Shown here in pieces: positions 52,964-61,123 of a stretch of 64,000 nt of DNA. Source of the DNA: Bdellovibrionota bacterium (GTDB lineage Bacteria > Bdellovibrionota > Bdellovibrionia > Bdellovibrionales > JAEYZS01); assembly GCA_040386775.1 (NCBI GenBank), contig JAZKEU010000001.1, positions 62,001 to 126,000 on the forward strand. The letters run 5' to 3'. Below the pieces are notes generated by a model. It was not told the origin of the DNA. It did no database searches and saw nothing but the letters and a program-made list of their open reading frames with translations. Position 1 is the stretch's first letter, and every line of letters starts with the position of its first letter. The translations under genes and the position numbers were made by a program.

Positions 52964-54331
52964 ATGTTGGAAAGTTTATTTGGGACGGATGGAGTTAGGG
53001 GAACGGCGAACACTTATCCTATCACACCAGACATTGTGATGAAGATTGGGCAAGCTCTTGGTTATATCTTGAGAAAAACCGAAGGCGCTCACAAATCAGA
53101 TAACAAAAGAGTGGTCATCGGAAAAGACACAAGGCTTTCTGGTTATATGGTAGAGATGGCTTTAGCTTCAGGATTAAACTCTATGGGCGTGCATGTGCAA
53201 CTTGTTGGGCCACTACCAACTCCAGGAATTGGTTTCTTAACTCAGAACATGAGAGCGGATGCGGGGATTGTCATATCTGCTTCGCACAATCCTTACCATG
53301 ATAATGGAATTAAAATTTTTGGTCCGGATGGTTTTAAAATTTCAGAAAAAATGGAAAAAGAAATTGAGTCTTTAGTTTTAAATGAAAACTTAAATGCACT
53401 TCTCCCAAAATCAGCAGGAATTGGTAGATCAAAACGCATTGAGGATTCTGCCGGTAGATATATTGTGTTTGTGAAAAACACATTTCCTCTAGATTTAACT
53501 CTCGATGGTTTAAGGATTGTTTTGGATTGCGCAAATGGAGCTGCTTACAAAGTAGGGCCTGCCATCTTAGAAGAATTGGGTGCCGAAGTTATCGTTCTGG
53601 GCAATAAGCCCGATGGAACAAATATCAATGACAAGTGCGGAGCTTTACATCCTAATTCGCTTTCACAGAACGTAGTTCAGTACAGAGCAGATTGTGGAAT
53701 CAGTCTTGATGGTGATGCGGACAGAGTAATCCTAGCGGATGAAAAGGGAACTATCGTTAATGGCGATCATATTCTTGCCATCTGTGCTTTGGATATGAAA
53801 GAGCGCGGTCAATTAAAGAATGATACCGTTGTAGCCACAGAAATGTCTAATTTCGGTTTAGAAAAAATGTTGAAGAATAATAATATCCATCTTTTAAAAA
53901 CAAACGTAGGTGATAAGTATGTTGTTCAAGAGATGAGAAAAGGTGGTTTTTCAATTGGCGGTGAGCAGTCCGGTCATATTATATTCTTAGACCATTCGAC
54001 AACTGGTGACGGGCTTATTGCGGCTTTAAAAGTTTTAGCTGTAATGAAGAGATCAAACAGAAAATTATCTGATCTTAGTAGCGTAATGACAGACATGCCA
54101 CAAATTTTAAAAAATCTTAGAGTGGCCAAGAGAAAACCGCTTGAAGAAATCAGCGGTTATCAAGACCTTCACGATAAGATTTCAAAAGAGCTAAAAGGCC
54201 AAGGGAGAATCTTTGTGAGATTTTCTGGAACAGAGCCTCTCATCAGAGTTTTGGTGGAAGGCCCAGATCAAAAAATGATCCGTAAATATGCTGATGATAT
54301 GGCAAGCCTCTTAGAGAAATCACTTTCTTAA
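52964..54331 (+). CDS. glmM: Phosphoglucosamine mutase
   Basis: A 455-residue alpha-D-phosphohexomutase making glucosamine-1-phosphate for UDP-GlcNAc, peptidoglycan and LPS. FGTDGVRGTAN opens the chain, the phosphoserine loop is ISASHNPYHDNGIK, the metal loop is DGDADR, the sugar loop GGEQSGH, and the phosphate loop RFSGTEPLIRV. The start at 52964 is behind GGAGAAAG; an earlier frame start (52940) is unsupported. It is the third gene of the cdaA operon; GlmM is inhibited by CdaA in some bacteria. Its end overlaps the convergent gene by 12 bases. Confidence 0.97.
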   Translation: MLESLFGTDGVRGTANTYPITPDIVMKIGQALGYILRKTEGAHKSDNKRVVIGKDTRLSGYMVEMALASGLNSMGVHVQLVGPLPTPGIGFLTQNMRADAGIVISASHNPYHDNGIKIFGPDGFKISEKMEKEIESLVLNENLNALLPKSAGIGRSKRIEDSAGRYIVFVKNTFPLDLTLDGLRIVLDCANGAAYKVGPAILEELGAEVIVLGNKPDGTNINDKCGALHPNSLSQNVVQYRADCGISLDGDADRVILADEKGTIVNGDHILAICALDMKERGQLKNDTVVATEMSNFGLEKMLKNNNIHLLKTNVGDKYVVQEMRKGGFSIGGEQSGHIIFLDHSTTGDGLIAALKVLAVMKRSNRKLSDLSSVMTDMPQILKNLRVAKRKPLEEISGYQDLHDKISKELKGQGRIFVRFSGTEPLIRVLVEGPDQKMIRKYADDMASLLEKSLS

Positions 54332-54745
54332 ACTAGAGATAATTCCATAAAGCATTGATGCTAAGAATAGGATGGCAAAGATTCGTTGAATCCATTTTGT
54401 GCGTTCTATTTTTTCTTTTATTATCTTTTCTTCGTCGATATGAATCACGTTGTCTTCTTCAGATCTTTGGATGTCTTCAAAATCATGTTTTGTGATGTAT
54501 TTTAGAATTTGATTTTCCACCTTTGGATTGTTGATCAGGAATTCGTCGGGAACTTCGACATAAAAGTGCTGAGCAAGGTAAGCTTTTGTTCTCAATTCTG
54601 CATAGAGAATATTGTTTCCAGGTGAAGGCTCTAATTCTTTTTTTGCTTCTTGCTCATTGAAATGGATTTCAAAGGGAATACTGTTTTTTTCTAAAAACTG
54701 CACAATGCCGTCGATTTCTTGAGGTACGAGAGGTCCAAAGTTCAT
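54320..54745 (-). CDS. Small C-terminally membrane-anchored protein, unknown
   Basis: A 141-residue protein with a soluble N-terminal part (the opening PLVPQEIDGIVQFLEKNSIPFEIHF, shortened to its key residues PLVPQE, SIPFEI, resembles a small alpha/beta binding fold for proteins or peptides). A charged linker and a single C-terminal transmembrane helix (~118-137, RIFAILFLASMLYG) follow, making it a tail-anchored type. The family is not recognised. It overlaps glmM by 12 bases (convergent) and faces pdxJ divergently. Confidence 0.65.
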   Translation of the reverse strand: MNFGPLVPQEIDGIVQFLEKNSIPFEIHFNEQEAKKELEPSPGNNILYAELRTKAYLAQHFYVEVPDEFLINNPKVENQILKYITKHDFEDIQRSEEDNVIHIDEEKIIKEKIERTKWIQRIFAILFLASMLYGIISSLRK

Positions 54746-54821
54746 AGTAAAATAATATATTCCTTTTCTAAGAAAATCATAGTAATTTTAGTCTAATCAT
54801 AAGACTGAATCAGAGGACCAG

Positions 54822-55544
54822 ATGACCAAGATAAGATTGGGTGTAAATTTAGATCATGTTGCTACGCTTCGCCAGGTGAGGGGAGGGACTACGGTTTATC
54901 CAGATCTTTTGAAGCAGTTAGAGATTGCTACTTTTGCTGGTGCCGACCAGGTGACCATTCACCTTAGAGAAGATCGTCGTCATATCCAGGATAAAGACGT
55001 AAAAGATGTCTGTCATCATGCCAAAATTCCTGTGAATCTAGAGATGGCGGTGACGGAGGAAATGACGAAGATTGCCCTCAAATACAAACCTACCTATGTG
55101 TGTTTGGTTCCGGAAAAACGCCAAGAGCTAACAACGGAAGGTGGCCTTGACGTTGTTAAAAAGAAAAAACAGATCACCGCACTCATTCAAAAGCTTTCTA
55201 AAAAAGGAATTAAAGCATCCACTTTTATTGCTCCAAACAAAAAGCAGGTTTTGGCCTCTAAAGAAGCTGGAGCTTTTGCTTGCGAGTTTCACACGGGACA
55301 TTGGGTGCAATTGAAGGGCGCTAAAAAAGAGAAAGAATGGATGAAGTTGATAGAAGCCGCGCTATATTGCCATGAATTGGGAATGAATGTGCATGCAGGG
55401 CATGGTCTAGACTACATTACCACTCAAGAGATCAAATCCCTTCCATTCTTGGAAGAGGTCAACATCGGACACTTTCTGGTTTGTGAAGCTCTAGAGGTTG
55501 GAATGTTCGAAAGCGTTTCAAAAATGAAGCAGATTTTAATCTAA
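54822..55544 (+). CDS. pdxJ: Pyridoxine 5'-phosphate synthase
   Basis: A 240-residue TIM barrel joining 3-amino-2-oxopropyl phosphate and deoxyxylulose-5-phosphate to pyridoxine 5'-phosphate in the DXP-dependent PLP route. LGVNLDHVATLRQVRGG, the HLREDRRHI segment and the NVHAGHGLDY/NIGH phosphate site are intact. GAGGACC precedes the ATG. Its product is the cofactor of LysA encoded in this window. The end overlaps the next minus-strand gene by nine bases. Confidence 0.97.
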   Translation: MTKIRLGVNLDHVATLRQVRGGTTVYPDLLKQLEIATFAGADQVTIHLREDRRHIQDKDVKDVCHHAKIPVNLEMAVTEEMTKIALKYKPTYVCLVPEKRQELTTEGGLDVVKKKKQITALIQKLSKKGIKASTFIAPNKKQVLASKEAGAFACEFHTGHWVQLKGAKKEKEWMKLIEAALYCHELGMNVHAGHGLDYITTQEIKSLPFLEEVNIGHFLVCEALEVGMFESVSKMKQILI

Positions 55545-57026
55545 GCCCGGAGTGTGATTGAGAACGCCCATTACACTTTGCATAAGAGTCAGTGGCTTTC
55601 GTGGCTCTGCGGCTTTTGGAGGTTTGGGTTCAATTCTTGTCGGAGGGGTTAGGTTCTCGCTGAGAGCGGGATTGCTAGAAGCAAAATCATCCTTTAACTT
55701 TTGCAAATAGAACTGCTCCATACCCTTATCTTTAATTTTTACAGTAACTAAAATTGGATCTTCTATCCTGCCAGAGTGGCTAAATATAATTTGATGTTGA
55801 ATATTGTATTTTTGAGCCCAAGATCTTAACTGTTCTAAAATATCTTTTGCTGGGAAATTTTTCGAATAAGATTCATATTTAAGATTTAAAATCATATTGC
55901 GACTATGATGATTGAGATCCACTTTTGCAGTCACTCCAGATTGAGCTACATAGACCCCACTTCTGCTTAAGTTCACAGGATTGCGATATTCTGTGGATCT
56001 GATCGCGGGAGTGCCAGCTTTCGTGCCAATCATCTGAGTGTAAGTTGGCACTGGCACAGTGACGCGAGGGTGCCTTCCAGGAATGCTAGTGACTCGATTT
56101 GGTTTGAAAGGTGGAACTGGAGTAGTCTCACGAGAAATTTGCTCACCGGGCAGTAGTGGTCTAGGATATCTTTGTGCAGGTTTTGCAACCGCAATAGTTC
56201 CTCTAGTGTGATTTTCTTGTGGTATAAATTCACGAGTTGGTTTTTGAGCCGGAACGGCAACGTTGACTTTGGAAATTGGTGAATTGTCATTAGCTTGAAT
56301 TGGAGCTTCAGTGACATCATAAAATTTCTTACTTAATTCTGTTGGTTTAAGAGCTTGAGTTTCAATAACTAAAATAAGATCTTGTTTGAGTGCTTCAATA
56401 TTACTTAATTCAATCTTAAGTAATGTAATTTTTGAAAGTGATGTTTTTAAAAGAGAGCTATGAATACTGATATTATTTTGGAAGTTACTAGGTAATTGAC
56501 CTACTAAATCCGTAATCATATCTAATTCATACGCTAAATTCTCTATCTCTATAATTTTTCTTTTAATTTCGCTAATCTCGTCTTTGATTTTCTCCATAAG
56601 ATTTTGAGCACCATCCTTTGCTAAAGCTTCCTGGCTAGCCGTTCTTCCGCGGGCATCAAGCAATGCCAATTGGACTTCTGAGATTCCATCGGCGATTCTC
56701 TCGAATGGGATTTTTGGTGAGTATTCAAAAATAGCTCTAGTTTTAATAAGTAGAGCTGGAACGTTTTTAGTTAAAAGACCATGGATTGTGCGAGCTTCTC
56801 TATTTAATTCAACAATATCTGAAGAGTTTCTTTCGATTTTAAATGTACGTCCAGTTTCAACTTGCTTAATATAGTGAATTGTTAGGCTTTCCAAATTCGA
56901 CTGAACGGGGTTACTCTCTTCGAATTTTTCAATGAAAAGTGATCTGCAGACATTTTCTGCATAAAGTAATTGAGTAGGAATGGCTACTAAACCGCATAAC
57001 AAAATAAGACTAATTTTTTGCAACAT
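55536..57026 (-). CDS. Exported protein with coiled-coil and Pro-rich repeat region, unknown
   Basis: A 496-residue protein: Sec signal peptide (MLQKISLILLCGLV, cut near YA-EN), a helical/coiled-coil region (~100-230), a low-complexity Pro/Arg/Thr-rich middle (~250-345) with loose repeats of the type RxTxPVPxxKP, and a small C-terminal alpha/beta domain (~355-445) followed by a Pro-rich tail. The architecture suggests an envelope-spanning or peptidoglycan-associated protein. The start at 57026 follows GGAG. No family is recognised. Confidence 0.7.
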   Translation of the reverse strand: MLQKISLILLCGLVAIPTQLLYAENVCRSLFIEKFEESNPVQSNLESLTIHYIKQVETGRTFKIERNSSDIVELNREARTIHGLLTKNVPALLIKTRAIFEYSPKIPFERIADGISEVQLALLDARGRTASQEALAKDGAQNLMEKIKDEISEIKRKIIEIENLAYELDMITDLVGQLPSNFQNNISIHSSLLKTSLSKITLLKIELSNIEALKQDLILVIETQALKPTELSKKFYDVTEAPIQANDNSPISKVNVAVPAQKPTREFIPQENHTRGTIAVAKPAQRYPRPLLPGEQISRETTPVPPFKPNRVTSIPGRHPRVTVPVPTYTQMIGTKAGTPAIRSTEYRNPVNLSRSGVYVAQSGVTAKVDLNHHSRNMILNLKYESYSKNFPAKDILEQLRSWAQKYNIQHQIIFSHSGRIEDPILVTVKIKDKGMEQFYLQKLKDDFASSNPALSENLTPPTRIEPKPPKAAEPRKPLTLMQSVMGVLNHTPGLD

Positions 57027-57165
57027 TTGCAGAACTCCATGTTTAATACAAAGTAACCTTTTGCGGCAGCTCATCTCAACCTAACTTTCCGCATGATATT
57101 TCAATCTTATAGAGAGCAACAAGCATGCCTTGCGCTTTGTTGTAGAACTGTTGTAACATTACGAA

Positions 57166-57612
57166 ATGATTATCAATTCACTAGAAGATTTAAAGCAATG
57201 GTTGAAGAAAAATCTGATTGCCCAACTGACTCCCAAAACTCTTGTTTTATTGGAAGGTGAAATGGGGGTTGGGAAGACTCAGATGGTAAAGCTATTTTGC
57301 GAGCAATTTGGTTGCTATAACGAGGTTTCTTCACCCACATTCGCAATTATCCAAGAATACCCATCAGCCCTCGGAGTGATCCATCACGCCGATCTTTACC
57401 GCATCGAAAGTAATGATGAACTTGAGAACACCGGGTTTTGGGAGATCTTTAACAAATCGCCGGATGTCTCTAAAGGTGGTGTGATCTTTATTGAATGGTC
57501 ACAAAAAATGGATATTTCGAGAATTCCAAAAGGCTGGAAAATCATAAGAATTAAATACGAGTTTGCTGACGCTTCTAGTGGAAGTAGAAAAATTGAACTG
57601 AGCCTTCTGTAA
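57166..57612 (+). CDS. tsaE: tRNA threonylcarbamoyladenosine biosynthesis ATPase TsaE
   Basis: A 148-residue P-loop ATPase of the TsaBDE complex that puts t6A at position 37 of ANN-decoding tRNAs. Walker A GEMGVGKTQ, the SSPTFAIIQEY switch, HADLYRI and the FIEWSQK Walker-B-like end are conserved. It overlaps the convergent DUF4105 gene by 38 bases. No weak signs; the start has no clear Shine-Dalgarno. Confidence 0.94.
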   Translation: MIINSLEDLKQWLKKNLIAQLTPKTLVLLEGEMGVGKTQMVKLFCEQFGCYNEVSSPTFAIIQEYPSALGVIHHADLYRIESNDELENTGFWEIFNKSPDVSKGGVIFIEWSQKMDISRIPKGWKIIRIKYEFADASSGSRKIELSLL

Positions 57613-59446
57613 TATCATTTCTGATTTTTCCACTAGCCCCAATAGCGTATTCTTTGCTTAAAGCTTTCCTTAAAGAAAGCTCCCCTTGATATGAATCATA
57701 CTCTTCAATTGGATCCCAAAGCCAAGTGCCTTCAAGCTGAACCTTGAAATCAATTTTTGGTCTAAAAAGGATTCCAACTTTCGGTCCGACTTGCGCTCGG
57801 AAGTTATTGTCATCGAACTTTTGCGAGTAAGAAAGATCAAGGGACCCCATGGCATACAAAGTAAACTTCGAAAGATTCGTTGCTAGCCCCCAACTGGACT
57901 GGAAATATCCGCCTTGGCAGAAAGCGCACTTATCATCTTGGTAGGATTTCACCCCAAAAGACATATCCCATGAAGGACGTTTTTCAAAAGTTTCAAAAGG
58001 GGCCATGCTTCGAACGCTCACCAGAGTCCACTGATAGAGATCCCATTTTTTAAAGTCATTGCTGGATTGAAAGATCGTATTGAAGAACTCAATCTGCGCG
58101 TTTTCGGGATAACCGAAATCAGGGTCCAGTAAGTCATGAAGGGCGAATCTTACGTGATAACGTTGGAAAGATTCAAACATTTCACTGTAGCCCGGCTCAA
58201 TCCCTAAACGCTGAGATCCGTGACCGTCGTGAGGTTTTGATACAGGCTCTGTAACTTTGATTTCATTCTCTTGTGGAGGAAGTTCGACTCTTTTAACTAG
58301 TAAATCTTTCTTCCATTGGTACTCGTCAGTCTTTTCGTCATTCACTTTGCCCGAGTGTTTGTATTCAATCCAATCAATCAGAGTATCAATGATTTTAACT
58401 CTCGAAGCTTCAGAGAAGGTTTTTGGAACTTCTCTAGACCTTGAATTACTTAAAGCCAAGAACTCTGCGCGTTCTTCTTTGGTTAAGGATTCATAGCGTG
58501 TAAGAAAAATATTTCTAATGGAGGGTCTAAAGCTGACTTCTTTTAATAATCCTTTTTCCTTTGCCGTAATAAGAACCGTGTCGGAAGGAATCACCCAGTA
58601 AGGAAGTCCATCGGTTAAATTAAAACGGGGAGCTGCAGCTTCGAGAGCCGTAAAGATATGGTAAGAGCAATTCTCGGTAAAGAAAAAGTAATCGTAATCC
58701 GTTTGTCCTAATTCCCATAAATGTCTGACAAGTCTTTCGACTTCCTCGTTGGTAAAATCCAATTTGTAAGACCAGAGATCTCTCGACTCAAAGTCGTTAT
58801 ACTCTCTCACTTTATAGTAGTAAGGCATTGTAGAGTAAATTCCAGGGAACATTCCCACGATTCCACCAAAAGTGTAAACGATGGGATTTTTTGTCCAAGG
58901 GTTGGCTGCAAAGTTAACTCCGAGATCTAAGAGCTCGGTATTTTGAAAATTATTCTTTTCTTTATGTTTATTCACTCTCAAGAAGGTATGTCCGAAGACA
59001 GAAGAGGGATTATTGATGTAGTAGGCTGAGAAAACTAAAGAAACGCTCTCTGCATCTAAACTTTTTTTGAATTTCTGATATTCAGTACAAACATCTTCTT
59101 TGGCGAGAGGTATCCCAAGCTTCTCAGATAAGAATTGGGATCTAGCGGGGAAGCGGCATCTAGCGTGATCGTTAGTAACCGCTTTTCGAGACATCAATTC
59201 AAAAGCCAAAGCTTTCAATTCATCTTTGGGATTTGTTTTCCCTTTGGCACTTAAAAAGAAATTCTTCCCGTCAGCTTCTGACTTATAACCAAACAATCCT
59301 TTTTTATAATTAAGAAATCTAAGCCACTCTTTGCTGTGGGCAAGAGTTTTCATATTAGCATCATCAAGAGGTGAGGCTAGAGCGTTAGAGCCTAATGTTG
59401 AAGCTCCAACGAAGAGAGATAGTAGAATGAAAAGATAAAATTTCAT
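57575..59446 (-). CDS. DUF4105 (Lnb N-terminal-like) envelope protein
   Basis: A 623-residue exported protein. A signal peptide (MKFYLFILLSLFVG, cut near ALA-SP) is followed by ~100 residues and a DUF4105 domain (~120-290): SSVFGHTFLRV with His and FFTENCSYHIF with Cys and His, an NlpC/P60-like papain-fold arrangement that suggests a Cys-His hydrolase or amidase. The C-terminal third (~420-623) has alternating strands and many aromatics, probably a membrane barrel. The start at 59446 is chosen because the longer frame begins inside a terminator. Substrate unknown. Confidence 0.82.
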   Translation of the reverse strand: MKFYLFILLSLFVGASTLGSNALASPLDDANMKTLAHSKEWLRFLNYKKGLFGYKSEADGKNFFLSAKGKTNPKDELKALAFELMSRKAVTNDHARCRFPARSQFLSEKLGIPLAKEDVCTEYQKFKKSLDAESVSLVFSAYYINNPSSVFGHTFLRVNKHKEKNNFQNTELLDLGVNFAANPWTKNPIVYTFGGIVGMFPGIYSTMPYYYKVREYNDFESRDLWSYKLDFTNEEVERLVRHLWELGQTDYDYFFFTENCSYHIFTALEAAAPRFNLTDGLPYWVIPSDTVLITAKEKGLLKEVSFRPSIRNIFLTRYESLTKEERAEFLALSNSRSREVPKTFSEASRVKIIDTLIDWIEYKHSGKVNDEKTDEYQWKKDLLVKRVELPPQENEIKVTEPVSKPHDGHGSQRLGIEPGYSEMFESFQRYHVRFALHDLLDPDFGYPENAQIEFFNTIFQSSNDFKKWDLYQWTLVSVRSMAPFETFEKRPSWDMSFGVKSYQDDKCAFCQGGYFQSSWGLATNLSKFTLYAMGSLDLSYSQKFDDNNFRAQVGPKVGILFRPKIDFKVQLEGTWLWDPIEEYDSYQGELSLRKALSKEYAIGASGKIRNDITEGSVQFFYFH

Positions 59447-59477
59447 GGAATTAAAACTGTAGTCACAAAAAATAAAA

Positions 59478-59519
59478 AAGCCAATCTTTAGCACCATGTT
59501 AGGCAAAAAAGATTGGCTT
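59478..59519 (-). terminator. Rho-independent terminator of the DUF3015 gene
   Basis: AAGCCAATCTTT (59478-59489) and AAAGATTGGCTT (59508-59519) form a perfect 12-bp stem; on the minus strand it is followed by a T-rich tract (59478 down to 59466). It separates the DUF3015 gene from the DUF4105 gene downstream, whose own promoter must therefore lie in the remaining ~30 bases or overlap the terminator. Confidence 0.9.
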
Positions 59520-59594
59520 AAAACCCGTCAGTCTCACTAATCGCCTGTAAAATATTTTATAGACGATTAGTAGTAAAAAAATCTAAATTCTAAA

Positions 59595-60050
59595 TTATGA
59601 TAAATTGCCGCAAGAAGTATTCAATTCTGGATTCATTCTGATTACAGATTCAATTCCAGATTGAGTTTGTGTAGCGCTGCTAGAATTAAATACGTTGTTG
59701 TAGTTAGTTCTTAAAGCGCTAGACAAAGCTTCTGTGTTTTGGCAGTTATAAACTTTTGCTAGCCCTACAAGAGCTTCACCTTGACCGCGTGCTGCAGCTG
59801 TCTTGATAGCTTCGTGATTTGTTTCGATGTAAGCCTTAATAAGGTTAGCACCGTCGTTGCAGTTCGAAGTTCCAGTAGTGATACCGAAAGTTTGAACTCC
59901 TGTTCCGTTCAATGTAGCAGCGATGATTTGAACAGGTCCTTTTTCGTCTTTGAAAACGATTGAACCAAGTCCGCATCCAGCAACACCGTATCCTGCAGCA
60001 TGTGCAGAACCGAATGATAAGAAAGCGATAGCGATAAGTAATTTTCTCAT
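59595..60050 (-). CDS. DUF3015 secreted protein
   Basis: A 151-residue protein with a Sec signal peptide (MRKLLIAIAFLSFG, cut near AHA-AG). The mature N-terminus YGVAGCGLGSIVF, the AATLNGTGVQTFGITTGTSNC block and a C-terminal Cys are the DUF3015 signature; four Cys probably form two disulfides. The family is common in proteobacterial periplasms; function unknown. GGAGG precedes the ATG and a strong terminator follows, the marks of a well-expressed single gene. Confidence 0.88.
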   Translation of the reverse strand: MRKLLIAIAFLSFGSAHAAGYGVAGCGLGSIVFKDEKGPVQIIAATLNGTGVQTFGITTGTSNCNDGANLIKAYIETNHEAIKTAAARGQGEALVGLAKVYNCQNTEALSSALRTNYNNVFNSSSATQTQSGIESVIRMNPELNTSCGNLS

Positions 60051-60231
60051 GATAATTCCTCCGTGTGTGCTTAAAAAATTGTTAATACATAAATTTCTAA
60101 GCGTAGTTGGGTTTTTTAATATTCTAGAGGGTTTATGAGATAAAACAAATGTAATTGAGGTCTATGACATAACACGCAAAGATACTGTCATGGTGCTGAA
60201 TTTAGGTGCAGTTAAATAGGTGCGCTAATTT

Positions 60232-60253
60232 TTTGTAGGCGAATGTCTACAAA
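60232..60253. promoter_or_regulatory. Inverted repeat upstream of the lipoprotein hydrolase gene
   Basis: TTTGTAG (60232-60238) and CTACAAA (60247-60253) are perfectly complementary with an eight-base spacer, just before the GGAGG ribosome-binding site (60266-60271 region). It may be an operator or leader hairpin. The rest of the 224-base divergent gap shows nothing I recognise. Confidence 0.4.
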
Positions 60254-60274
60254 TCTTCATATAATCGGAGGCAA

Positions 60275-61117
60275 ATGAAAAGTTTGAAATCCTTTTCCTT
60301 ATTCCTAGTCTTGTTTGGCTCATCAGTGCTCATGGGATGTAGTAGCCTTTTGTATTATCCGACAAAAGTTGTTCATTATGAACCGGCACAATTAGGTCTA
60401 GTCCCAATAGAGAATGAAATGGAAGTGGATCTAGGAGTGAAGATTCATGGCTGGTACCTCAAGTCCAAAGCAAAAAATCCCAAGGGTGTCTTAGTGTTCT
60501 TTCATGGGAATGCACAAAATCTCACTTCACATTACATTTCACTCTCGTGGATTTTAAAAGAAGGTTATGACTATTACATTTGGGATTATCGCAGTTACGG
60601 AAAATCGAGCGGTGAGCCATCACCTCAAAACACGGTCTCGGATGGAAAAGAAATCATCAAGTACATCTATAATAAAAATCCGAAACTCCCACTCTATGTT
60701 TTCGCACAAAGTTTGGGTGGAATAATTGCAATGAGAGCGGTGATTGATCTTAAAGGTGAAATTCCAATCAAGGCCATGATTGTGGATTCAACAGCTCAAA
60801 GTTATCAAAGTGTTGGTCGAGATATTTTAAGTAAACATTGGTTAACTTGGATTTTCCAACCACTATCGTATGTGCTGATCAGTGATAAGTACGCACCTGA
60901 AGATCGTGTGGGAGAAATTTCTCCCATTCCACTTTTGGTCATTCATGGAACCAAAGATCAAGTCATCAGCTATAAATTTGGTGAAGAAATTTTTAAAGAC
61001 GCGAAAGATCCTAAGGAATTTATTTCTATCGAAAACGGCACACACATCGATTCTTTCTGGGGAAAGGGAGCAGAGATCGCCCGCAAAAAATTCCTAGACT
61101 TCGTTCAGAAATATTAG
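60275..61117 (+). CDS. Alpha/beta-hydrolase lipoprotein
   Basis: A 280-residue lipoprotein (lipobox LMGC, ~residue 22) with an alpha/beta-hydrolase fold of the ABHD12/13-like or YfhR-like group. FFHGNAQN is the oxyanion segment, DYRSYGKSSGEPS the typical following loop, AQSLGGIIA the nucleophile Ser (GxSxG variant with Ala), IHGTKDQVI the Asp and NGTHIDSF the His. It faces the periplasm. An esterase, lipase or peptidase activity is likely; the substrate is unknown. GGAGG precedes the ATG. Confidence 0.88.
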   Translation: MKSLKSFSLFLVLFGSSVLMGCSSLLYYPTKVVHYEPAQLGLVPIENEMEVDLGVKIHGWYLKSKAKNPKGVLVFFHGNAQNLTSHYISLSWILKEGYDYYIWDYRSYGKSSGEPSPQNTVSDGKEIIKYIYNKNPKLPLYVFAQSLGGIIAMRAVIDLKGEIPIKAMIVDSTAQSYQSVGRDILSKHWLTWIFQPLSYVLISDKYAPEDRVGEISPIPLLVIHGTKDQVISYKFGEEIFKDAKDPKEFISIENGTHIDSFWGKGAEIARKKFLDFVQKY

Positions 61118-61123
61118 TCAGTC

